Assembly (NCBI GenBank): GCA_025526935.1
Contig: JAHLKD010000124.1
Coordinates: forward strand, 62,001 to 126,000
Origin: Cladochytrium replicatum
Lineage: Eukaryota > Chytridiomycota > Chytridiomycetes > Cladochytriales > Cladochytriaceae
DNA length: 64,000 nt
Reading direction: 5' to 3'
Positions 11,130 to 23,999 of this stretch are shown here, one piece after another (positions within the stretch are counted from its first letter, which is position 1; each line of letters starts with the position of its first letter). The position numbers were made by a program, and so were the translations under genes. The notes under the pieces are model-generated. The model had not been told where the DNA came from and did not search any database. It saw only the letters and a list, made by a program, of their open reading frames with translations.

Positions 11130-13450
11130 ATGCCACCGCCAACCGCAAACAAGTTTGCGAAGTTTCAGTTCGGATCTTTTCAGAGACAAAATGCTTCAGG
11201 CGGTACTCCGGCACTACAAGCGCACACATCGCCATCGCGGAAACGAAATGCATTCGATGACGATGACGACGATGACAACTCCCTGACTCCTTCCGCTAAT
11301 TCTTCTCGACCTCTGCATCCTCCAAAAGCCAAAGATATAAAAAGTGCCTTTGATTTCGAAGAGAAGGATGAGGCCTCTTCAAAGCGCCAAAAAGTCGACC
11401 ACAAAACTGAAAATGATGTGGAGGAAGATGAAGACGATCCATTGGAAGCTTTTATGGCTGGAATTGATGTAACCCGCGTAACAGAAGACAAAGAAAAGAA
11501 GGAGACCGTAGTGCGCAGGGATGATCTTGAGGAAGAGGATACGCTCGAAAGCTACATCAACGAGATGAAACGCAAAGGGATCGATGTTGGAAAGTCATCT
11601 GGGGCAGGAGATGCCGGTGGAGCCGGAGAGTATGCAGACTCGGATGAAGAGGTGTATGCTACCGCAAAAGCGATTGATGCTGCGAACGCGGAGGATTCAG
11701 ATGAAGCCGGAGTGGCGGCTTTTGCGGCGGGCAAACGGAAGGAAATCGAGCCGTTGGCTCCGGTCGACCATTCCAAGATGCAGTACCCGGAGCTCGTGAA
11801 GGAGCTGTACGAGGAGCACGAGGATATTGCAAAGTTGAGAGAGGATGAAGTTAATCAGGTTCGTCGTGAGCTGGAGATGACGGTGACGGGTCGGAACGCT
11901 GCCAAACCGTGCATCTCGTTCGCGCACTTTGGATTTGACGAGGCGCTCTTGGCGGCTGTCATTCGGCATGGGTACGAGCAACCAACGGGGATTCAGAGAC
12001 AAGCGGTACCAGTGGCGCTTTCTGGTCGAGATATAAGTACGTTTCATGTGAAGCGTTCGCGAACACACGAATGGATCTCATTTTTCTCTCAACAGTCGGT
12101 ATCGCCAAAACTGGTTCCGGAAAAACGGCGGCCTTTGTATGGCCAATGCTCATCCACATAATGGAGCAAGAAGAGCTCCAACACGGAGACGGGCCCATCG
12201 GATTGATTCTTGCTCCGACTAGGGAGCTTGTCCAACAAATATACGCCGAAACAAAGAAATTCGCAAAGGCGTACGACTTGCGCGTTTCTCAGGTGTACGG
12301 CGGGGCATCGAAAGCCGAACAGTTCAAAGAGCTTCGGAACAGCGGGGTCGAGATCATCGTTGCGACGCCAGGACGGCTCATCGACATGATCAAAATGAAA
12401 GCGACAAATCTCCGTCGCGTTTCGTTCATGGTGCTTGATGAGGCGGACCGGATGTTTGATCTCGGATTTGAGCCGCAGGTGCGGTCGATCTGCGGAAACG
12501 TGCGACCTGATCGTCAGACACTCTTGTTCAGCGCAACATTCCAGAAGCGGGTGGAGAGGCTTGCTCGGGATGTGCTCGAGGATCCAGTGAGGATCGCAGT
12601 AGGAACTGTCGGTGCAGTCAACACGGACATTACTCAGCACGTTCAGATATTCGATGACGATTCAAGAAAGTGGGACTGGCTTGTGGGGCGGCTTGTTGGG
12701 TTCTCTGTTGAAGGATCCACACTTGTGTTTGTGAGCAGGAAGGACGCTGTGGACGAGTTGAGTAAGAACCTTGTTGCGGCCGGGTTCAGTGTCGGAGGTC
12801 TCCATGGCGACATGCACCAGGTGGAACGAGACAAGGTGTTGAACGATTTCAAAAAGGATCGGCTGAAGGTCCTTGTGTCCACTGATGTAGCGGCGCGAGG
12901 ATTGGACATCAAAAGTGTCAAGAATGTAGTGAACTACGACGCTGCGCGTGACATCGACTCGCACGTGCATCGAATCGGTAGAACGGGTCGAGCGGGAGAG
13001 AAAGGCAACGCGTTCACGCTGCTGACGATAAAGGAGGACCGGTTTGCGGCGGAGCTGGTGCGAAATATGGAGGAGTCGAGTACCAGTGTGCCCAAAGAGC
13101 TACTGAGTCTTGCAATGCGGAACGCCAAGTTCCGGAAGCACAGGGAGTGGAGTGGTGCAGGAGGTGGGGGTGGATTCAGAGGAGGGCGGGGGAGGGGAAG
13201 AGGACGGGGGAGGGGAAGCGGAGGGAGAGGAGTCATGGGAATTGGGAGAGATCGTGAGGATGGTCGTCAGGAACGAGGGGGCGGTGGATTCAGAGGTCAT
13301 GGGCGAGGTCGAGGGTTTGGAAGTGATGGTGGAGATGGACGTTGGCCGCATGATCAAGGTGGTCAACAGGCACGATCAGCATGGACGAAAGCGACTTCGG
13401 CTGAAGGGTCTTCGACTTCTTCATCTGTTGATCGACAGCACAGACGTTGA
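11130..13450 (+). CDS. DEAD-box RNA helicase, DDX42 type
   Basis: ATP-dependent RNA helicase. One intron (12037-12095) falls just before motif I. The N-terminal about 250 residues are acidic and low in complexity, then the Q-motif region (ISFAHFGFDEALLAAVIRHG, PTGIQRQAVPVALSGRD). Motif I is AKTGSGKT, Ia PTRELVQQ, Ib TPGR, II DEAD, III SAT, V STDVAARGLD, VI HRIGRTGRAG. The GAVNTDITQHV segment and the N-terminal layout fit DDX42 best; DDX46/Prp5 is the main alternative. The C-terminus is a Gly/Arg-rich RGG-like tail (about residues 685-750), common in RNA-binding helicases. Likely nuclear, in splicing-related RNP remodelling. Confidence 0.88.
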
Positions 13451-13740
13451 AGTAGTTTCGCTTTTCTTCCCCACCAAACGCTATCATTTCAAATGCATGT
13501 AAACACGAACAAAGTGAGCACTTCCCATACCGAGTCCCCATTCAGTCGATGCAAAACATCTGTGTGTGCTGCGGTAGGGAGGATTGAGTATAGGGCGATG
13601 GATGATATGGATTATGGTGTTGGTGGTTCCCAATCATCAATCTCGGCGTTTGTTTCTGTCACATCCATTCCCACGCTTCCTCACTGTCACGTGTATATCC
13701 ATCACCACTTGCACTGCCACAGCCCCACCTTGCCGAAGAG

Positions 13741-14835
<1,095 letters not shown>

Positions 14836-15970
14836 GGAACATGGTTCAAAAACGGGAGGTGGCATGTTGGTTTTGTCGTGGTGTTCTAGTGTGTACACCA
14901 AATACATATTCACTCGTTCACATGTTCTTCAAACCGTTGTTTGATTGTGATGACAAATGTGTCCGCGTGGGAGTACGCAACAGTATCTCTCACTGGATCT
15001 CTCCGTCCAGCCCAGAGTTGAATTCGTGGAAGACAAAAATGGCTCAAGTTCCGCCTCCATGAAAATTTGTTCCATGACCTCAGACCCGCTATCGATCCCT
15101 CATAGATTCGATTTCCGGTTTGTGATAATTATCCATCCGGTATATCGATTGTTTCAACATATTGGGTGGCATTTTGCGGTGCCGCGCTGAAAAGTACATT
15201 AACTCTGTGGTTGGCATGTCGCGCACATGCCGGGATGCGGGGGATGGGAAAACACTGTGTACACAAATAAACTGTTCTCTCGGACAAGCACGGCGGAGGA
15301 AATGGCACAAACACGCCGAACCCACCTTAAACCAATTTATATAGTGTTTCATTGCTGCTAATAAAATTCCACCCCTGGGGAACTAAATTTGGGTGGTGCC
15401 TTTCATTTGCGCTTGCATGGCATGACAGCCGCCACCACCACGGACAAGACCACCAAAAATTTAAATAGCAAATATGTTCTTAAATTTAGACCCATGGACA
15501 ACCCACTTGCCACCCGCTTGCGAGTAGCTCGGCCTGACATCATACCACTCCACCGCACTCTACTGTCCTGGCAGTGCTGATAACTAGCAACGCAGCCTTT
15601 CCCCGCATCAATCCACCGTCCCCGCCCACCTGCAAACAATAATTGCGCTTAACCCCGATTTGGTTCGCGTGGGTGCTCTGACTCCAAAGCCACGCGAAAT
15701 CTTTCTCCACAACAAAACAACGCTGAACTATTTGTCACCACCCATCGGTCGCCAACCACCCCCTAGTTAGTACCCCTTGGGTGAGCTTAACTGTGTGTGG
15801 GTGCCATCGCAAGTGCTATCTGTGCTCGCCATACGCACATTGATTACAGCCTGCTATAAGTAACGCGCTGTGTTATCAGGTACGGCTCGGAGAATCACTT
15901 CCACGAATCGCTGTTAATGCTTATCATTTTGCCAATTGCTAAACTCATTCCCTTTACTGTTCTACAGTGA
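14836..15970. other. 1.1 kb non-coding stretch upstream of the SAP gene
   Basis: No coding signal. The right part is rich in CCACC/CCCC tracts. A GT-AG pair (GTACGG at about 15880 and CTACAG just before 15968) could be an intron in the 5' leader of the SAP-domain gene. Confidence 0.4.
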
Positions 15971-17698
15971 GTGCCTTGCAACTTTTGTTCTCGTTTGATT
16001 CGTATCGATACGCGTTCCTCGATGGGTGAAATGGTGATCGTGCACTCAATAGAGAGCAACATGGGATTCAAAGATTTTCACAACAACTCGTTGATCCAGC
16101 CAGAGCAGCAGCAACTTCACTATCAGCAGCACCCACAAAGTCATGGCGAACAGCAAAGTCAATTCCACTCGGGCAACTTGGCTCAACAATTACCTCGGCA
16201 TTCCATCCAGGTCACCTTTCCAACCGTGCTGCCTACTCTTTCGGTACCTGCTCTGACACCTAACCCCGTACCGACACCATTGTCAGCCCATCAACAAATG
16301 TATTTCCAGCTTCCGGATAGTTCTTGGAACACAACGTCGGTCGAATCAGGCTACCTTTTGCCAACTACTCCTGTAGATGGGAATGTCAATATAGCGCTGC
16401 CTGTGCGAGGACAGATGGACATGGGGCCCCGCCTGCTTCTGACTACAGCGCTTGATATGTCTGCTGTTAACACGGGTGGACCTCCATCCGCGCACTATGA
16501 AGCGAGTACTCCTCACGACCTGTGGTCCCCTGTGTCACTACCCCGACCGATGATGCTTCCAACAGATTCTAATCAGAATGCTGGACAGCGATTTGAAGTG
16601 CAGCAATCGTTCATGACCACAAGCTCAACCCCTCAATTCTATTCGACGGTGGACACATCTGCGCTCTTGGTGTCGGGAGGTGTCCAGGCTTCTCCTTTTC
16701 CGTACGACCCGAACCTACAACCTTTACCGCTGCCTCCTCACCATGCGGTTATCACAACGCAAGGAGGCAACATGGCAACGAATATGGGAGCATCTCAATC
16801 CGTTGATTCCATCGACCCAGCTTTCCGTAACCGCTCTATGTCGCATCCGAATATCTTCAACCCCTCTATCATTGATATGTCGTTGATAAGCCCAGGAGCG
16901 CGAACAGCTGGGTTCTTCGCACCACCTGCAGCTCAGAATGCAGCGCGATTAGAATCTGTCCCTGAGCATTCAAACCAAAATCAGCAGCATGTAACAACGT
17001 CTCCATTTGTGGATACAAAGAAAGAATCCGGTCCAACTGGCTCATCTGCGGCTGCTCCTTCGGCACCTCACCCGATTCCGACTCCGGTTCGACGACCTCG
17101 TGCGAACACTATCCCAGGGTCCCAAGTGTTACAGAAGCCCGTCCCGCCAAGAGAACTCTTGTCGCCAGCCGTTTCAATGCAACCCATTGCAACCCTCCCT
17201 ACACAACTTGGTGGTAGCTCGTCCTCAGGTGGTCCCTCTCGAACCCGCACAAGTTTCAGCAACTCACTCCGTGTACAAATTTCTTCGAGAAATGCTGCGG
17301 CCGGTTACCCCTCGAGCCCTTCGATCGCTGCTCCGCACACCGCCCACCCGCTCACAACTGGGCCCACTTCCAACTTCACACCGCGTATTTCGAACAAAGA
17401 TTCCCCAGGCCTGCTCCTCCTCCCGATCCCTCCTCCACCTTCGAAAAAGGAGGAACAACCTCAGCTCACGCCCAACGAGCTGCTCGCGAAACTAGATGAC
17501 GAGTTGGTAAAGATTGATTTCGAAGACATTACGGTGACGGAGCTCAAGGAACTACTGAGACAGCGTGGACTTCCGTCTTCCGGAAAGAAAGCTGCGCTGG
17601 TGGGGCGGCTTCAGACTGAGCTCGAGGTCAGTGTTGCGCGACGGAGAGACGCGAGAGCTGCAGTCGCGGCTCTTGCACAGGCGAGCGGAGGTGGATGA
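15971..17698 (+). CDS. SAP-domain protein with a long Gln/Pro/Ser-rich region
   Basis: A 575-codon frame. The first several hundred residues are low complexity (Gln/His-rich at the start, then Pro/Ser/Thr-rich). Near the C-terminus is a clear SAP motif (DITVTELKELLRQRGLPSSG then KKAALVGRLQTELE), a helix-extended-loop-helix that binds DNA, often at scaffold-attachment regions. The pattern fits a chromatin or transcription protein; the exact role is unknown. The ATG could also be the one at 16021-16023 (MGEMVIV). The 3' end is ambiguous: GTCAGT right after the SAP motif could be a donor joining to a Ser/Pro-rich frame open to about 18000 (RSRSMSELRPVAPKSPSEAE). Confidence 0.7.
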   Translation: MPCNFCSRLIRIDTRSSMGEMVIVHSIESNMGFKDFHNNSLIQPEQQQLHYQQHPQSHGEQQSQFHSGNLAQQLPRHSIQVTFPTVLPTLSVPALTPNPVPTPLSAHQQMYFQLPDSSWNTTSVESGYLLPTTPVDGNVNIALPVRGQMDMGPRLLLTTALDMSAVNTGGPPSAHYEASTPHDLWSPVSLPRPMMLPTDSNQNAGQRFEVQQSFMTTSSTPQFYSTVDTSALLVSGGVQASPFPYDPNLQPLPLPPHHAVITTQGGNMATNMGASQSVDSIDPAFRNRSMSHPNIFNPSIIDMSLISPGARTAGFFAPPAAQNAARLESVPEHSNQNQQHVTTSPFVDTKKESGPTGSSAAAPSAPHPIPTPVRRPRANTIPGSQVLQKPVPPRELLSPAVSMQPIATLPTQLGGSSSSGGPSRTRTSFSNSLRVQISSRNAAAGYPSSPSIAAPHTAHPLTTGPTSNFTPRISNKDSPGLLLLPIPPPPSKKEEQPQLTPNELLAKLDDELVKIDFEDITVTELKELLRQRGLPSSGKKAALVGRLQTELEVSVARRRDARAAVAALAQASGGG

Positions 17699-19239
17699 CG
17701 GTAGATTCGGGCTCATCTACACAGGGGAGTTGCAGGTCGAGTCCGAAGGCTGCGAAACTGAGTGTGCTTAACCAACATTCCCACGCTCCATATTCCGTTG
17801 GAGAGGCGACGGCGGCTGCTCGCCGAGGGCATGGGCGAAGTAGATCAATGTCGGAGCTTAGACCGGTTGCCCCGAAGAGTCCTTCTGAAGCGGAGGCTTC
17901 GCAAGGTGGACTGGTTTGTGCGACTCCCCTTTTACCGATGCCAATGGTTGTGGTGGTCGAACAGAAGCAGCACTTACAGGAAGATGTTGCACAGAAGTGA
18001 AACAATGAGAATCGATATTTCTTTAGCCTTTTTTTGATGTTTGGGTTAGGTTTTTGGATGAGTCGTAGTTGTATATATTGGTGGAGTGATTCTGGGCGCT
18101 TACATTTTAGCTGGCGTTATGCAGGTTTTTGCATATGTTGTCTCTGGTTACTTTAGTCCACAGCGGATTGAGGTTTTTTTAGCTTGTCGTTGAGTTTCTA
18201 TCTGTGGTGTCCCTTTCAGCGACTTCCCTTGTCGTTTCCTTGTTGATTACTTTCCTTGTTACTCTATTATTTCTTTTTCGCTTTCTTTCAAAAACTTGGG
18301 TAGTTATGTTTCCTCACTCCAACAAAAAGTTGAGCTTCTGTGGCATATCCCCCTACCTTCATGTCGTAAAAACATTTTCCTCTATTCTTTCTGAATCTCA
18401 CTTTGTTTCGTCGCCACTTTTATCTTGCTTATCGTTTGTCGCTTTCAATTACTAACCACAAATTGTCGTTACTTTTAGAGATGAGAGGGAAAAGAAAATG
18501 CAATAGTATTACAGTGCCAGGAAAAGGGGTAGGTTGGACCACACATGGGATCTAGTAACTCAAATATCTGTTTTCTTGCTTTTCTCCCTCTATTATTCAT
18601 ACTCTTGTTGTCAAATGTTGCGTCTCTACGTCTTCTTTTTGTCTCCCCAAACCGGACTTCGCGGTGCTGTGTTGTTTTCAGCTCTTTGGGCAATGGATGG
18701 AGTGGTGTGGTCTCTTACACGCTTAACTATTCTTGTTTTCTGAACGTCTGTTCCAACTTCTTTCAGAATAATATGCATCATTCTTTTTGACTTGGGAGCC
18801 TGAAGAAAATTTCGGTCATGTGAAAAATTACATGTTTTCTTGTTTTTCGATTAGATCCGAGTACTCTTGTGTAAACTGTTAATAGCGATCGCTAGGTATA
18901 GCTATTGGATTCAAATTCAAAGGGAGCAAAGTTTTCGTTGGAAGGGATGATTGGATCTGGTCCTGTTTGTTTTGCACGGATATCGATCTTCTGGAAGAGA
19001 GCATCCTCTTCTAATCTGCCAAATTCTAAGCTCGAACTTCGTTTCTATTCGCTTCTGCTAGCCATGTTATACTTCGAGCTGGCACAAGTTTCTTTCTCTC
19101 ACTTTCGTGATTGTAATACCTTATTAGACCAAATATATTACTCGCCTCTTAATGTTAACAAAGGGAACCATCCAATAGAGGTAGATTGAGCACACGCTAC
19201 GTAACAAGAAACCCACTTGTGCAACACATCCCCCATCGC
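17699..19239. other. 1.5 kb region downstream of the SAP gene, T-rich
   Basis: The first 300 bp may be an alternative 3' exon of the SAP gene. From about 18000 the + strand is T-rich with frequent TTTCTTT tracts and no supportable gene. It lies between the convergent ends of the SAP gene (+) and the TIR gene (-). Confidence 0.4.
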
Positions 19240-20895
19240 TTATCTAATTCTCAGGAATTTGTAATGTGGAGAAATCTTCCACTCTGCCTTGTTCATTCCC
19301 GTATAGCCAGCGTCCTTTTCAGGAACAATCTTCCCGATCGATTCAGCATAGTCCACGACCATGCTACCAACGTATCCCCCGTTGTCAAACGGTCCTCTCA
19401 CAGCATCGTGCTCGTCAAGAACCTCCCGCAACGACTTGTCACCCAAAAGATACCGCAGAGTTTTGATCTCAACCCACTCTTCCTTCATGTTCGGGTCGTT
19501 CTTGAGGAGGATCATCCCTTCAAAAGAGATGTGCTCTTTTCCGTACCATGGTATCATGAACCCGATGCTGTCGACGGAGGAGCCGTCGGCAAATAGACGA
19601 GAGGGGGTATAGACTGCGTTCTCGGTTGGAAGAGCTGCGCCGACATATTGCTTCATGTTGCTTTACAGTTCGGACACAACAGGAACTTAGCGTGATTGAT
19701 TTAAGGTTTCATTTTTACTTACAATATCTTGGATGGTCCCGAAACTGCGCTGTCAGGGATTGTGGAGTAGGTGGGCTTGGATATTCCCCGCCAAATATAT
19801 GGAACGCCCTGGGTGAGCTGGGACATATCACCGTTAGCGTGCTTCGCTTTTTAGAGTTACGTCACTTACATAGGTGTCATATGCAAACGGCCAATCGTGC
19901 AGGTCTTGGCTTGCCAATGTACAACGAACAAAGACTCTCACCGGGCCACTTTCACTCCACTTCGTCGACGCCAGCTCCTTCACATCCTTCCACCTATTCA
20001 CGGTTCCATACCTAGCAACATTCCGATAACGCAAACGCGACAATTGGGCTACCATCAGATGCAACGGTGACGCATTCGAATCTCGCCATGTGTCTTTGAA
20101 CACCGTCTCATTGTACTCAACGAATGCTGCTTTGTTGGTAATATAATCGACCCCCATCATCTGGATCGTTGTCGCGATTGTTTTGTGTGGGAGGAGGTTA
20201 ATTAAGAAACGGACGTTGCGGTCAATGGGTTTCCCGTACTCGAAGACGCTGACGCTGACGCTGGTAAAAGAGGTTAAAAGCGAATGATTCTCGATTGATG
20301 CGGAAGCGGATGTCGAATCAGATGTGGTGGCTGGAAAGCTTTTGACAGAGGATAAGTGAAATGATGTGGGTTGAACGGGGTTACTCTCATCCGAAGACCC
20401 TCGAGTGCGATAAGGTGCATCAGCACTGGTTCAAATATAAGCAACTCGAAGGAAAGGTTCAAACACTACTACCCACGGGAGTCTCTCCAAAATCTCTCCG
20501 ATAATCTGCGACAACTTAGAATTCCACCTCTCGATATCATCCACCTCTTCTTTCGTTACGCTAATGTACCGCATCCTTGCTGTGGTGATGTCGCCGAAAT
20601 TGGGGAACGGCCCTTCCTCAACGCGGATCGGAAGAATCTGCTTCTTTAAGTCCACTGCATATCCCAGCTCATTTCGGCAGCTTTGCGATTGGTCGTATCT
20701 CGCGGTCAGGAAGGGAAGGACGAGGCATGCACCACGCACTCCTTTGGCCATTCCAATGTCGAGATCGCCGCGCAGGTGGTCAACGTCCATCCATGCTTTG
20801 AAACCCCGCTGGATGAGAGCCGATTTTATACGCATGACGATGTCCTGGTGATCCCATTGATAGGAAAGGAAGACGTCGAAGCGTTCTTCGTCCAT
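19240..20895 (-). CDS. TIR-domain protein with an uncharacterised C-terminal region
   Basis: Four exons (20895-20477, 20425-19870, 19817-19723, 19660-19240) join at GT-AG borders and sum to 497 codons with no frame break. The N-terminal about 140 residues are a TIR domain: ERFDVFLSYQWDHQD, then IKSALIQRGFKAWMDVDHLR, ACLVLPFLTARYDQSQSCRN, ELGYAVDLKKQILPI. The Glu after SQSCRN sits where NAD-cleaving TIRs keep the catalytic Glu (C-x-x-E), so NADase activity is possible. A Ser/Thr-rich linker follows, then about 290 residues I do not recognise (NLLPHKTIATTIQMMGVDY, PFAYDTYLTQGVPYIWRG, GFMIPWYGKEHISFEGM, VRGPFDNGGYVGSMVVDYAE). No NB-ARC, LRR or membrane segment was seen. Confidence 0.82.
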
Positions 20896-21087
20896 TGCAT
20901 AACGAGGAGTGATTTGTGTGTGGCTTGTTTCCCATGGTAGATTCACATTTATTTTCAAGAAACAAAAACCCAGAAATCAAAGCGGGTATTGGGGACTATC
21001 CCAGAACTGATTCAGAAATCTCTCTATGCGCTAGTTAAGCAACCTGGTTTTTCAACCCATAGCCATCAACGAATGGCAAACAACATG

Positions 21088-22499
21088 TCACATGACGATC
21101 TGAGGCTCCATGATGTTCTTCGATACCGACTGAGAAGGATATCAGAAGATGTTGATGCAAGAAGAGTCACGTAGCGGCGTACCTTGTGGGGCAAAATCGA
21201 CCCACCATTAACAAAGTATTCATCTCCGACATGTACATCTTCCCCCAATACGGAAACATTGTCAAGACGGGCCCAACGGCCAACGCTCGAGTGCCAGCCC
21301 ACGATGGAGCTCTTCACAAACGCGCACTAAGAGAATCACAATAAGCACACTGATAGCAACGATGCCTGCTGCAAAATTGCTCACCTCTTTAACAGTTGCG
21401 TTAGGCATCACAACTGTACGGTTCAATCGAACTCCATTGCCAACAACCGAGTTCTGTCCGATCACAACATCGGGACCAAGTTTACAACCCTTGCCAACAG
21501 TAGCAGTGGGGTGAATCAGAACGTTCCCGATAATTTCTATGCCGTCAGCAGAAGCGGCGAGCATTTCTGGCGATTTCTTGCGAAGGGAGCCGAGATAGAG
21601 CGTTGTTCCAGTGAGGAAATCCTTTGGCTGACCGACATCCGCCCAGAACCCTTCGAGAACGAGGGAGTGGAGCTGGCTATCACGGGCCATGCCGGGGAAA
21701 ACCTCAGTCTCGATCGACATGGGACGAAGCTTAGCAGAGGAACGAAACGTTGAGTGGTCATTCTTACCCAAAATTAGACACTGTTACCTCAATGCGATCC
21801 AAGACAGTGGTGTTGAAGATGTAGATACCAGCATTGATGCAATCGCCAACAAACTCCTTCGGCTTCTCCACAAATCTCTGGATTGCGGAGCTGCTCGGTT
21901 TGTTCAGGACGACACCAAATTTCGATGGGTCCTCCACCCTCGTGACCATGATGGTCCCCTCTCCTCCGTGCGCGCGGTGGAACTCCAGCAGCTTTGCAAA
22001 AGGAAACTCGCATACAACATCAGAGTTTAAGACGAAGAAAGGGTTGGAATCTACGGTGAGGTGCTCTCGCGCCATCGCAAGAGGACCGGCTGAATGATCA
22101 AGGTGAGAAGAGGATAGCCAAATACCAACCGGTATTTCCGTACCAGTCCCAAGCGGCTCAGACTCAACCGAGAAAGTGATCTTGATGTTGTATTCCTCCT
22201 CATATTTCTTGATTTGGGCTACCATTACCTCGGGCTGGTAGTTTACTGCCAAAATCACATGCTTCACTCCGACCTAGTTGCACTAGATAAAGAATCTTCC
22301 GAGAGTCAATGGTCTACCTACTTTCGCCAGCGCCTCGATCTGGTGCAGGACTAGCGGTTTGTTGCAAAAATCCACCAGCGGTTTCGGAATGGTGAATGTG
22401 AGAGGACGCAAGCGAGTGCCGTAACCTATGAATACTAGTTACGGTTTCCGGCTAAGTTACAGTTTCAAGTGTACCTCCGACGAGAATCAATGCCTTCAT
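21088..22499 (-). CDS. PSA1: Mannose-1-phosphate guanylyltransferase (GDP-mannose pyrophosphorylase)
   Basis: Makes GDP-mannose from mannose-1-phosphate and GTP for glycosylation and cell-wall mannans. The ATG at 22499 gives MKALILVGG, an intron, then the nucleotide-binding [33 protein letters not shown] and [15 protein letters not shown] (the latter across an intron) follow, then [33 protein letters not shown] and [16 protein letters not shown]. The C-terminal left-handed beta-helix of hexapeptide repeats ([20 protein letters not shown]) ends in [12 protein letters not shown], then across an intron [13 protein letters not shown]-stop. That end matches the usual SI...P..IIM terminus of this enzyme. 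Length and motifs are complete; expected to be functional. Confidence 0.95.
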
Positions 22500-23999
22500 G
22501 GTGATTAACCTAGAATCGAACTGCACGCGAATCCTATAACCCGCAGAGAAGAGAGTTACGATTCTTGTGAGCTGAAATGTTCGGTCCATCAGGAACGAAC
22601 TGGTGATATTTCCTTTGGCTCAAGCGTGCATGGCCATGCTGGTAGCGATCTACCGAATCTATGAGAACATTGCACGCACACGCACCTCACGATCTGCCAA
22701 ACGAGCCCAAATACTTGACGAGGTCTTTGCAGTGGTTTGGGCCCCAAGCAATTTGAGCACGTGCTCTGGATGTGTTTGGCAGAGAAAACCCGCACGTTTC
22801 AGAAAGCAGAAGAGCATCCAATGATACGTTACATTCCAGAGTGCAGAGCAGTGGAGCGACTGCCACGGACGCTCTACGTACACAGTACACACTATGCGTG
22901 TGAAGCGGCTGCTACAGACCTGAAACCACAACTTCAACGTACGTATCGTTGACTTTATTATTTGGGTGAGTTACCAGATGTCAATATTTACTTATTTCAT
23001 CTGGAATATGAAAGTATTTCATCTGCGATCATTAGTTTCATAGATAAAATAGTCACCATGAGCTCACACAGTTGATATAGAAGATCGTGCAATTCACCAA
23101 TAGCTGACGAGATAGCCATTCGTGCCTTAAACTTTCGGACTTCGCGGCCGTACTGATTGGTTGGCTTGCTTGTGCCACTTCAGATCTGTCCGCATGGGGA
23201 TCAACGGGCCAATTTGATTGTCAATTTTATTTTGACTTTTCGTAAACAGTGGGGCGTGAAAAAGATCTAAACAGGCTGATAATCTGTACGCTGCGCTCTC
23301 AACTCACTCTCAGACAGTGTTAAGTTACAGCGATTGGAGTCGATCTGCAGGAAGAAGGTTGAGGGATTAAGGCGATTCGAACCCGAGGCGCAATTTAGCC
23401 GTGCGTGACCAAGTAGGGCGGGGTTGTGACCACTGGTAGCCCCATGCTTGCTTTGCTGGGAGGCAATGGGCGCAGACAAAAAAAAAGGTAAAATTCTGGA
23501 CCAGGCCAACATAAAAGGGCCCTGCGTTATCTATCCGGCGTCAGAAGTCCTGCAATTCAACTGCACCGATCAATTCTCTGCTTTTGGCAACCGCTTGACT
23601 TGTAAATGCGCAGCCGGCTACGCGACGGTGTTGCGGCAACTCAACGGGCTGCCGAGTGGGGAATAGATCTCATAACGCTCAATTTTTGAATAAACGAATT
23701 ATAGTTGTGGGCATAAAATCACTTGGACGAAGTCCAGCTTGCCAAAAGCGCCGAGCACGGATCGGGCCATTTGTGGGTTTGGTTTTGTGGCTGGCCGTGA
23801 AATTCCGCTGGCCTGGATCATGATCGAAAAATTGATTACAGCTTTAACGGAAAATAAATGAAGTCTTGAAAGAAAGCATGTTCCCTCAAAACTTATTTTA
23901 ACCGCCTTCTGCCCGCACGATTATTGACCAGCCCATACGTTTACAACTTGCGAAATGGTGTCCCAATTGCACCCATCAAATATGGTCTGATGCAACATT
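22500..23999. other. 1.5 kb without a recognisable gene
   Basis: The left end holds the GDP-mannose pyrophosphorylase promoter. The rest has only short overlapping frames on both strands with no family resemblance. A stretch near 23370 (GATTCGAACCC) looks tRNA T-loop-like but lacks the pairing stem. Confidence 0.4.

Noticed and set aside
23360-23400. tRNA-like GGGTTCGAATC on the - strand
   Set aside because: The five bases before and after the loop do not pair, and no anticodon or acceptor stem could be built around it.
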